This document shows, one piece after another, positions 19,336-28,799 of a stretch of 64,000 nucleotides of DNA. The position numbers were made by a program, and so were the translations under genes. Each line of letters starts with the position of its first letter. Position 1 is the first letter of the stretch. Origin of the DNA: Arenicellales bacterium (lineage in GTDB: Bacteria > Pseudomonadota > Gammaproteobacteria > Arenicellales > JAJDZL01); NCBI GenBank assembly GCA_958295885.1, contig OY282380.1, forward strand, positions 4,263,109 through 4,327,108, read 5' to 3'. The notes below the pieces were generated by a model. The model was not told where the DNA came from and made no database searches. It worked only from the letters and a program-made list of their open reading frames with translations.

Positions 19336-19696
19336 TTGACCATGATTACTAATCAGCGTCAGTACGGAATATCATGTGCATTACGTGAGAAGTTCGAACG
19401 TGCAGTTGCAGAAATTAAAACCAGCCCACAGGGCAGTCGAGTTCATCCTAGATTAATCACGGCAGAACAAGAGGCACTTGCAAGTCAATTGGCAGAACTT
19501 CTTGCTGAGATCAAAGATTATGAGAACCGCTAGTCGACCGATGTTTACATCATTTCGGTAGAATCGTTTGATGAATTAGCTGATTAAGGCGCGAATTGCA
19601 AGAAGGCTCAGCCAATTGGCACTTGCCGAACGACTACGGCTGAAGGAGCTGCAAATTCAGTGTTTCGAATCGGCTCTTTACAGATATTGGAGCTAG
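19336..19696 (+). pseudogene. XRE/HigA-like antitoxin, broken by stop and frameshift
   Basis: The first 65 codons encode MITNQRQYGISCALREKFE and LASQLAELLAEIKDYENR, resembling the N-terminal region of HigA-type antitoxins that begin with an ERQYRIT-like segment. After the TAG, another frame continues with LIKARIARRLSQLALAERL and KELQIQCFESALYRYWS, matching the expected helix-turn-helix. An in-frame stop and at least one frameshift therefore separate N-terminal and DNA-binding parts. Any toxin partner upstream is not recognisable as a whole gene. A relic of a toxin-antitoxin pair is the simplest reading. Confidence 0.6.
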
Positions 19697-20992
19697 AAGT
19701 GGCTGTGCGATATAGCCACTGCACCTGGGGTTTGATTCCGTATTAAATTCTTGTTGCCTGTGGCATCAACATAGTCTTCAAGAACTGACAATTAAGCTAC
19801 GTCAATTTGGGACAGTACTTTTGAGAAGCATTATTATACATGCTGGGGCAGAACTGATTGGCTGCACCCTGCATATGCGTGAAGTCTGTCGCAGCAAGAA
19901 TCAGGCAGACAAAAAAATCAAATCCACGTCGCTGGCTTTTCCTGTAACTGATTTCTGGGCATTTGTAAATCGCATTACATCACTCACAGTTCGGTCGACA
20001 TCATGTCCTCATCAAAAATACCACTTTCAATGAAAATGCCGAAGATGTACCCAGACTTTATGTTGGTGGACATAGTCGCAGTGCATTCGAACCACATTCA
20101 CTCTGCCTGCTGATTTTATTGTATTCGCCCCTTCAACTCACCACTGTACCAAGAGGCATCAGGGCGTTAATTTTATTTAAATCAAGTTGGGTTGATTACA
20201 AAGGCAATTGCAAAGTAATTTTATGTTGACGTGAGACGAGTTCGTATCTGACATCGGAATTCTATTATTTTACGAATTTCCAGAACAGAACTGAAAAAAT
20301 CATTTGGTCCGATTCGTGTTTAAGAAATTCCGAATGCAAAGACTGACGACTTTTCAATTTGAATTGGTAAATGCCACAAAATTGGTGAGAGTCACATCCG
20401 CTAAAGCATCATAATGCTGGTCACAGAAGTGCTGTTGAGTTCATTGAATTAGGGTCAAATGCACAAGGCTTTGGGTTAAGGATGAACTTATGGCTAAAGT
20501 GTAGACTTTGCATCTTCACTCGCAAGGGATTCTGGGTCGCTCGCATTCGCTTTGGTGTGACGTTTCCAATTTTGAGTCGCGGTCGCCGATTACCTGTTTT
20601 CGCATGCGAACACTTGAACGAATACTTGTAGACTGTTGAGGCATTAGGTTAGAGAGAACCAGCCATCAAAGTGACTAGTTACGGCATCTATTGACTGCAA
20701 TCAATCAGGGCTGGAAAACACCAACGGGCAAAATTTGACTTCAGCTTGGACCATACAGTTGCGGTGAGCGTAGCACCTCCCCCGAAGTGGCTCCACTATC
20801 TCGGCATGAGTTCGGCATCTAGTCAAGGAAATCGCATACAGCTTCGCGAACATTTCGTTTTCCAAGAAAACTCCGACATGTACTGCGATTTGCAACGATT
20901 CGGCTACATAAAACTATCGTTATGCAAGTTTAGCGGAAATCTTACGCTAAAATTAGAAAACGGTATTGCCTTGCGTACAGCTTTGAGAACTA
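19697..20992. other. Gene-poor stretch upstream of the ietS 3' end
   Basis: About 1.3 kb with only short open frames and no recognised domains, repeats or RNAs. Confidence 0.45.
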
Positions 20993-23599
20993 TCAAGAGT
21001 GAATTTGTTGTCGTTTTAAATTTATAACGGGTATTACTTGTTTAGTAGGTATAGCTTCTCGCACTTCATTATAAATGTCAATACCAAGGTCAGTAGCAAC
21101 TTCAAGAGTTGTAACTAAGGCATATGGAATTTCCTCCTCAAGAATTCCAGCAGTGGGTCTGCAATTTACTTGAATTTGCAATTCAGAACCTTCATCGTAT
21201 TCAACTCGTCTATTGCTTTTGAAAATTTCGTGTTGTAAAGTACTTCGCCGAACTGCTCAATGATCTCCTTGACAACGTTGCAAGTGCAATAAATTCTCAT
21301 CTGTAAGCTCAAACCAAAGACCTGCTCTTCGCCACGCTTGGTGATTCGGATTAATGGGTGAAAACCATGCAAGCGTTATAATTATTCGCAACCGGTAGCG
21401 GTTTCCAACAAGAGATTTTGGTAATGGAAAGTTAATAATATGAGACTTGTCCTTTGTTAGAATTCCTCCACTTATAGCGGTGACTCGTTGTGGATTACAT
21501 TCCTGTACTCGGTTTAGATCAACTTTACCGTAACCCAATAATCGTGTCATTCGTTCCTTAACTCTTTGATGATTTCGCGAATCAGACAAAATTGATTTCA
21601 AAATATTTCCCGCGTTACCCCAATCGGCACTGTGGGTAATCAGTGCCTTTAACAGTATGCTGCGAGGAATAATATTTAAGGTTTTTCCTTTGTTCCCTGC
21701 ACAAAGTTGTTCAATCACATCGTAGAGCAAACACCCCATACGACTAATCATCGCTGCTGCACCGCTAGTGCCGCGTATGAACGACACTCCCCCCAAGTCA
21801 CCACTTTGAACACCCGGAGAGGCAACTTTTTGGCCGGGTGCACCGATTTGTCGGTAAATGTCAAAAGTACTGGATGGAGAAACTTTAGGGCGCATTGCAA
21901 TACGCCCTCCCTCTGCTAACACGTCTGGTTTAATTCCACGTCGATATCCCATACCTTGTCTATTAATTGGGCTCGGAAGACTTAGATCGACGTATGGATC
22001 TTCCCAGCCAGGTTGAGGTTGTTCAGTGGATTCATCGCCATGAATTGACGCTACAGTTAAAACATTCACTGCTTCCGCCGGCGATAAAAGTCGTCTATGA
22101 TGCGAATTCGCATCAACTGTCAGGATAATTCGCTTTTGGCGATTTCCAAATAATTGATTTGTCTGCTGAAATGATGAAGTGTCAAGAGATTCCGAACAGT
22201 TTCCTGCACTGACAACGAAAAGCACTTTATAGCGCCACGCCAACCAATCCAGCAGTCGTGCTAGTGGACTCAAAGTTCGTTCAAAAGGTCGACTTACAAT
22301 TCCAATGGAGAGATTTATTATTTCAACTCTAGAAGCTACGGGAGCTACATCGTTTTCTCCATCGAACAAACGGCGAACGGCCCGATGAACCAAATCAACA
22401 ATCAATATATCCTCAGGAACCGTTTCAGTATTATTGTTCCAATCACGAGAGTCATACTTAAGAATTGGACGAACATACAAATATTTCGAGAGAGCACCGT
22501 TGTCGGAGGAGAGATCCCCATTGACAATTAGTGAGGCCATGGCTGTACCGTGTTTACGCGTATTTGCCGGATAGTTTTCTTCAAAATTGTCTGGATCGTC
22601 AACTATGAGACGACCTTGAAGTCGTCTATGTGATTGCAACGGAAGCCCATCAAATAACGCAATTACTGGGAATCTCGAAGGTAAATTCTCGGATACGTCC
22701 TCTTGGTCTTCGTCTGACTCATCCGTCGGAAGTGAAACAAACATTTGACCACATGCCTGAATATATTGAACTGCTTCACAGCGAATGAGATGAATATTCG
22801 CATCGAGAGAATCTAAAATTGGTTTGATTTTTGACGCAGGAAGACTAACTGAAAGTGCATGATAGGCAATTTCCGGTATGACTGCTTCGGATAAAATTTG
22901 ACCCTCTAGTTTTTCGACTTCTTCGTAAATTTCTATTTGCGCTGCTTTACGCTGGTCACCATTACGCCGGTACCAAAGTTCAATTTCACAAGGTACTAAT
23001 TCCTCCCCCTCATTTTGAATACGTTCTTTCCAATCTTCGAGTATTCCCGTATTTCCAAGACGATCTTGGACCCCCCATAGCCTTATAGTTTTTAATTTTT
23101 CAAACACAGACTCCCATTTTTTGTGCCCGTGCGGAAGAGGGGAGTTTGAATTCCACCTATCCCAAAGCGATTTCAATTGGGTAAGAGCCTCTTGATTTGC
23201 AAAAACCATGTAAATTCTACTGTCAAGTGGCTTAGCTAAATTAGGTTCACCATCGTCAGTTAATTCGAAAAATTCTTCATTGGCCGAGATCTGCTCTAGT
23301 TCATTCTCCCCAAGCCATTCCATTCCTTGAACTTGCTGTACTGATCGATAAAAATCTGTTACATTGTCAATTATTTCTAGAACTACTACCAGTTCCGGCT
23401 CGATGTTCAAATTCTCAAGCTGGAGTTTTATTCGCCTTTTGTCCAATGCTTTCTGCAGTTGTTGGAATTTAGGGAAAATTCTTTCAGATTGCCGGTCTCG
23501 GCTAGGACAATGAATATTTTTTGGGCGAAAGCCACTTAGCTTTTGACGATCTCTAGACTTTCCTGAATTAGGCAGTATCAGTAAGGGGCGATCTGGCAC
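20993..23599 (-). pseudogene. ietS: IetS-like subtilisin (S8) protease, one premature stop
   Basis: The long frame encodes 780 residues of an S8 serine protease with the catalytic Asp in VIALFDGLP (about residue 317), His in RKHGTAMASLI (about 350) and Ser in RGTSGAAAMISR (about 611). It stops at TGA 21257-21259, but the same frame continues with AVRRSTLQHEIF, LQIQVNCRPTAGILEEEIP and IYNEVREAIP to the true end at 20993. Relatives have this C-terminus and, as I recall, a Trp where the TGA stands. One G-to-A change would explain it. The gene follows the AAA ATPase gene by 19 bases, the arrangement of the IetAS anti-phage system of Gao et al. 2020. A product truncated by ~89 residues may or may not be active. 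Confidence 0.82.
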
Positions 23600-23618
23600 G
23601 ACTAACAGTCAACACGAA

Positions 23619-24599
23619 CTAAACTGACATTTGCGGTACTCTTTCCTGCCACCGCTTCAATCGACCAGCCACGATAGCTTTAATGTTTCCAGTTGGAAGA
23701 TTTAACACGTAGTCCCTCTGAACTTCCAGACTGAACTGTTCAAGCTCAGCAAAACTCCATCCTTTCATTTGCTCAGCCAAATTCTCAGGCTCAAATCCTA
23801 GGTGTTCACCGAATCTATTTTGAAATTGATGGAACCATTTTTCTGCCATCCGCTGCGTTGGTGCTGGAAGTTCCAATGTGATTTGAAATCTACGCCAAAC
23901 AGCTCTATCAAGCAGCTCTGGATGATTTGTTGCCGTAATTACTACAACATGGCTTGGAAGATCGTCAATATGCAACAGAAGTGAACTTACAACCCGTTTA
24001 ATCTCACCCGTCTCGTGAACATCGCCCCGCTCTTTCCCAATAACATCAAATTCGTCAAAAAATAACACGCACCTATGACTGCGTATCTTGTTAAAAAGTC
24101 GTGAAAGTCTTACAGCCGTTTCCCCTAAGTAACTGGCAATTATTGACTCATAACGCACCACAAACAGTGGGATTGCAAGCTCTGTAGCTACAGCTTCCGC
24201 CAGTGAAGTTTTTCCATTGCCCGGAGGTCCAATGAGCAGTATCCGATGCCTTGGTTCTAAATTAAATGAGCGCAATAGATCAGCTCGTTGAAACTCTTCC
24301 AATATTTCGTTGCAGTCCATCGTCGCGGAGTCCGTAAGCACAAGGTCTGACAACCAACGCTGAGGAGTAATTGATACAAATAAATTCGAATTGGACTCTA
24401 ATCGGTGTGTAGAGATATTTGATGAATTGGATCTTGAATGAGTACTCGAATTGAGGTGAGCGGCTAAACGGTCAGCCAGAATATGGTGTTGTTTCGCGCG
24501 TTCTTCTACAACTATAGCTTCTAAACATTTGTGAAACAAATTTTGGTCACCCTTAGCACCAGCTCGAACTAAATTTACTAACAAATCGGCGCGGGCCAT
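23619..24599 (-). CDS. ietA: IetA-like AAA+ ATPase of the IetAS defence pair
   Basis: About 326 residues from ATG 24599 (AGGAAGG eight bases upstream; a GTG three codons earlier is less likely). The AAA+ core has Walker A GPPGNGKTSLAEAVA, Walker B CVLFFDEFDVIG, sensor-1-like VVVITATNHPELLD, and an arginine finger region DRAVWRRFQITLELP. This is the classical small AAA ATPase paired with an S8 protease; together they form IetAS (Gao_Iet), which restricts phages by an unknown trigger. The frame is intact, in contrast to its protease partner. Confidence 0.85.
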   Translation of the reverse strand: MARADLLVNLVRAGAKGDQNLFHKCLEAIVVEERAKQHHILADRLAAHLNSSTHSRSNSSNISTHRLESNSNLFVSITPQRWLSDLVLTDSATMDCNEILEEFQRADLLRSFNLEPRHRILLIGPPGNGKTSLAEAVATELAIPLFVVRYESIIASYLGETAVRLSRLFNKIRSHRCVLFFDEFDVIGKERGDVHETGEIKRVVSSLLLHIDDLPSHVVVITATNHPELLDRAVWRRFQITLELPAPTQRMAEKWFHQFQNRFGEHLGFEPENLAEQMKGWSFAELEQFSLEVQRDYVLNLPTGNIKAIVAGRLKRWQERVPQMSV

Positions 24600-25029
24600 T
24601 CCAAGCACCTTCCTAAAGTGAACTCAAACAAAAGGAATTGACCTGTCGCTCGCACGTACCGTAAATTTGACTGATCAGGAAATAGATGCAACTGATACTC
24701 CGAATATCGTAGAGTCAAGCAAACCGCTGCTTTCTGTAAGAATTGATTCGGTGCTGATGTCACAAGATGTGGATTTCAGAAATATCTACAAGATTTGAAA
24801 TTTGACTGTTTGACAGTGCTGCTATTTGAAATTCGTGTATGCATTCAATTTCTCTATAATTGCTGTTTCAAATAAATTTTTAAATACATAAATATGAAAT
24901 TTTATTTAAATCTTTCCAAGATTTCTATGTAAATGATTCTGTTTCCAGTTAATGATCAACGAGTAAACTATTGCCTTTGTTCTTAATTTGGGTGAAATTT
25001 GGTTCAATAATTGTCAAATGACATTTAAA
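24600..25029. other. Upstream region of ietA and 5' end of a decayed element
   Basis: No gene. The last ~70 bases (from about 24960) resemble 43830-43905 closely, including TTTAAAAACATAAG before the ATG-like start, so they belong to the 5' end of a repeated mobile element. Confidence 0.55.
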
Positions 25030-25560
25030 AACATAAGGATATATTCGCATGGATGCTGAATTGTCTGAAACCTGTATTGCCCAGTTCAAGCAACTTTCGA
25101 TTCATTAGCAAGCCCAAGCCATTTAGATTATCAACGAGGTCAATGCCGAAGCTCAATCGGTGTTGGCGGTGGAACCACCTGTAATACGCTGTTCCCAGGA
25201 ATCAAAGCAAAGCAACTAAAACCCGTGCTAGCTCAACCCGTTTCCTAGTGGTCAGCGACGATCACAAGTCGCACGCCAAGTGCGCCAGAGAACTGGGATT
25301 GCAACACGAAACCATCGTGGAGTTTCGAGATGGCTATGTGCGCTTAACCTAGCACTTTTAAAGCATAAACAATTGACATGAACGATTGAAGAATTTTGTA
25401 AATCATCGTTGCTGCGGAGTTTCTGCCGAGTGGCTCGACGGTTACCTACCCTCGTTCCATTATCGTACCACATAAGCCACTCCTATATCAGCTGCGTGTG
25501 TGGATCTGGCTTCTAAGAAAATTCCACGCAACTCACGAATGGAATCAAACTTATATTAGT
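25030..25560 (+). pseudogene. IS1595-type transposase, decayed
   Basis: Reading fragments in several frames: an opening MDAELSETCIAQFKQL at 25050, DDHKSHAKCARELGLQHET near 25258, then a segment readable as SINN.HERLKNFVNH, CGVSAEWLDGYLPSFHY near 25365-25470. The last pieces match the order in ISXO2/IS1595-type enzymes (HxxxxNxxHxxLKxWxxxxxGVAxxYLxxYL). Multiple stops and frameshifts make it non-functional. A second copy of the 5' end lies near 43830. Confidence 0.55.
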
Positions 25561-25698
25561 CTGCAATTTTCAGAAATTTATTTTCCTTTGCTAAATAACC
25601 GCTTACAGCAATGCGACCGACAGCATCAATCTATCATTGAAACAGGATTTACGATTAATATGAAGTCCTAACTCACCGTTTAGTAAAAAGAAAGCCTG

Positions 25699-27019
25699 CC
25701 TCCCTAATCCGCAATTAGGAATGACAAAATAGAAAAAAGCCTTGTACAATTAAAGTTTTAAACAACCCTTCAGGATCACCCAATGGGTGATGACTGAAAC
25801 GACCAAAAATAATACAAGGCTTATGAACATTCTACCTTACAAAACAGCTGACAGCAATCGCAACTTGACCGCCCGCGCCGGTTTGGTGGTGATTGCGGAT
25901 TGATTCAAACGCTTGGGATTGAACGAATTGGCGGATCGTTTCATGCCCGCTCCGGGCAGCAACCGCGGTTATCGGCCAAGCGTTCTGTTGAGCACCTTCA
26001 TGCTGATGAAACACGAGGGCGCGAAGTGCTTGGAGGATGTGCGTCATCTGCGAGCCGATGCAGCCACTTACCAGGCTGGGGTGATCAACTACTGTGAGGC
26101 CAACGACATTCGCTATGTGATCCGCGCCAAGATGGACACTTCAGTGAAAGAATCGATGTCGACCATCAAGCCGTCGGACTGGGTGCCGCTGATCAAACGT
26201 GATGGCACCGAATCGGAAACTGAGCAGGTGGCTCATACCTTGCATGTGATGCACGCCACTCCGAAAGCCTTTTATCTGATCGTTCAGCGACAGCTGAAGA
26301 AAGAAAAGGAGACGGATCCACAGCCGGACCTGCTGCCAAATTTGTTTTTAGATCAAGATGATAAAAGCACGCAGAAAGGGAAGTACATGCCCCGTGCGTT
26401 GGCCACGAATTTGGACTTGCAGACGAACTGGGATGAACATAAGGTCGTGCATTTTTACAATCAGCGCGGCGAAGCCTCGGAGAACCGGATCAAGGAATTA
26501 CGCAGTGACTTCGGCGGCGCACCTCTGCCATGTGGGGATTTTGGCGCCAATGCGGCATATTTCAAACTGTGTGCGTTAGCCTGCAATCTGTTGGCGCTGC
26601 TGCGACAATTGCTGCCGGCTGGTTGGGAAAGCAGACGGGCGATCACGATACGCTGGCGTCTGAATGCGTTGGCCGCACAGATTGTCTACCATGGGCGGCA
26701 GTGGACTTTGAAACTCAATCGAGCGCAGCGGCAGCTGATCGACGAAGCGCTTTGATCCATCCGCAACTGCAAACTGTCGTGAATTCGCCGCCTTGTGCGG
26801 CGCTGCTCTTCTCCAATTGACATCGATTCCGACACCGCGGAAGGCTTTCATGCGTCTTGTCAAAGGAACTTCATGCGCCTAGCATCATGGACCGGCCCAA
26901 TTGCCGCAAAATGAGATTCTTCGTGGACTGTTCTCGCCGAACGGCGTACTGAATATTCGGAAAATCGGCTCAATTCTCGATCCTGATGGCTGAAATATTT
27001 TCTAATTGCGGATTTGGGT
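25699..27019 (+). mobile_element. IS1380-type element, internally deleted
   Basis: Terminal inverted repeats CCTCCCTAATCCGCAATTAG (25699-25718) and the inverse ending GGATTTGGGT (27002-27019) agree at most positions. GCCTG occurs immediately outside both ends (25694-25698 and 27020-27024), a plausible 4-5 bp target duplication. The element is ~1.32 kb and contains one disrupted transposase gene; an unusually long 3' non-coding part (26756-27001) has no gene. Confidence 0.75.
25823..26755 (+). pseudogene. IS1380-family transposase, nonsense codon and internal deletion
   Basis: Reading from ATG 25823 gives MNILPYKTADSNRNLTARAG, meets TGA at 25901, and continues in frame with FKRLGLNELADRFMPAPGS and YRPSVLLSTFMLMKHEGAKC, typical IS1380 N-terminus. 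At about residue 70 the text jumps from DVRHLRADAA directly to TYQAGVINYCEANDIRY, omitting the ~150 residues that normally hold the first two acidic catalytic positions. A short repeated stretch coding RADAA/RADSA on both sides of the lost part would explain the deletion. The C-terminal part from there to 26755 is intact. Inactive. Confidence 0.75.
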
Positions 27020-27089
27020 GCCTGTTCGCCAAGATCTCACCTAAAGTCAGACTGCTCGGTATAATCGAGAAGACGGCAACGAGGAATCT

Positions 27090-27917
27090 ATGAACAATCA
27101 AGCACTTCCTTCAAAACATGTGATCGCGGTATCTACCTCCGAAAGCTCAGACATGGAGGTTCTCGGTTTGAGCGTCGATCACCTGCGCGATGCCATAGTA
27201 GAGATTGCTCGTTATGTACTCCGATTCGGATCCTATCTTGTCTACGGAGGAGATTTACGCCAGTATGGATTTAGCGAATTGCAGTTTGAGATCGTGGCTC
27301 GCTACCACTCTGTAAGCAACGATGACGACGGTCATGCAGGTGTTACAAACTATTTGGCGTGGCCGGTCCATATTCAAATGCCCTTCAAAAAGCTTGAAGA
27401 AGCTGCCAAAGAGCTGAACGGCTCGGCCAAACTTGTCTGTCTGGACATGGATGGGGAACCAATGACGATGCAGCAGCGAAAACAACTCAAAACAATGCAG
27501 CCGACAGAAGCGGAATGGTCAAAGGGCCTCACCGCGATGCGACGACATATGCTGAAGCAAACCACTGCTCGCATCATTCTGGGTGGCACGACTGAAGGGT
27601 ATAAAGGGACTATGCCTGGTATAGGTGAAGAGGCGCTGCTGTCGTTAAAGGCAAGGCAGCCGCTATTTGTGATTGGTGGCTTTGGAGGATGCGCTCGCGA
27701 CATTGCGGAAAGCCTTGGACTTGTTAAAAAACGAATGTTCAGTCAACATATTTGGACGGGGCTGGAAGAGTTCAAAAGTTTTTCCGGCGCAGACCTTAAC
27801 AACGGTCTTTCCGCTAAGGAAAATGCCACGCTTGCGATTACGCCGCACATTGATCAGGCCATTGTGTTAATTCTGCGCGGTCTTATCAATGTTGTAGAGA
27901 AGAGAAGTCGCGAATAG
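27090..27917 (+). CDS. SLOG-domain protein (TPALS-like)
   Basis: A 275-residue protein with a Rossmann-type opening VIAVSTSESSDMEVLGLS, followed by HLRDAIVEIARYVLRFG and LVYGGDLRQYGFSELQFEI, then VTNYLAWPVHI. This resembles the SLOG subgroup found with TIR or phosphorylase effectors, proposed to bind NAD+-derived or nucleotide ligands. Later are ARIILGGTTEGYKGTMPGI and LFVIGGFGGCARDIAE, two further glycine-rich segments fitting a second ligand site. No effector domain is fused or adjacent; the neighbours are an IS1380 element and a disrupted membrane-protein gene. Intact; function unknown, sensor or nucleotide hydrolase most likely. Confidence 0.7.
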   Translation: MNNQALPSKHVIAVSTSESSDMEVLGLSVDHLRDAIVEIARYVLRFGSYLVYGGDLRQYGFSELQFEIVARYHSVSNDDDGHAGVTNYLAWPVHIQMPFKKLEEAAKELNGSAKLVCLDMDGEPMTMQQRKQLKTMQPTEAEWSKGLTAMRRHMLKQTTARIILGGTTEGYKGTMPGIGEEALLSLKARQPLFVIGGFGGCARDIAESLGLVKKRMFSQHIWTGLEEFKSFSGADLNNGLSAKENATLAITPHIDQAIVLILRGLINVVEKRSRE

Positions 27918-28393
27918 ACAAGTTGCTGGGAAATAGCCATCATCATGTGTTTCGATCAAATTTGCAGTTGGTCAATCGTGTAAAAAAATTTGAGAGACTC
28001 TTCTGCTGAAATGAGAATAGTCCTTTAGCTCGTCGTAATCTAGGTGTTCAATTGGGTGGACATGACCATCACCTTTATTGAGCACGCCGGCATTCGTGGG
28101 AAAAAAACTGCCAGATCGCTCGTAAGGCATCGGATGCGGAGATAGAACCAGGTAGATCAATGTCTACGAGTCAAGCAGGCGATGACGGTCCTAAGTCAAA
28201 CTACTTGAATCTCACGAAATCAATTGGAGTATGGCACTCTTGCTGATACGCACGATGCCGCGAGCTGCTTGCAGCTTCGCAAGCAACAGTTAGAGTTCTT
28301 TACGAGTCACCTGACTCGTTGATAGTCTAGAGGGTTTGCAACGCTGAATCGAATCGCCAATGATGATGCTGCAGGATAATTTTGCACTACTCC
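27918..28393. other. Gene-free stretch after the SLOG gene
   Basis: A 62-codon minus-strand frame at 27972-28160 has no recognised domain and no clear Shine-Dalgarno; I do not call it. Nothing else seen. Confidence 0.45.
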
Positions 28394-28799
28394 TTAGAAC
28401 TCAAAGCGTATAGAGAGTCTGATCCCATGAGTTCGCAGCCTTGCCCGCGTCTGGTCTAGATTGAGCAGTAACGGGTCCCGGCTTCCGTCGCGCCAGATGA
28501 CCCGGCCCTCTCCCTGACCAGTACGAACATCTCCGAGATCGCTGTAGTGCAAGGCAAAATCAAGTGTCGCGCCCTTTTTCAGCGGCACTGCGACTCCCGC
28601 GGTCAGCATCCACGCGAATTCAGTCTCGCTCCCGCCCGGCACGACTGTCGTCGTTCTTGGAAAGGTCATGCGGGTCTCGCCGATCCGGGTGCGAGCGGCA
28701 CCAATGCCCAATCCGATGAACGGTTCAAACGCGCCAAGCCCAGTTAAATTTGGGTTGGGAAAATCGACATAGACAACGGCCATTGCGGACAGGGACGAC

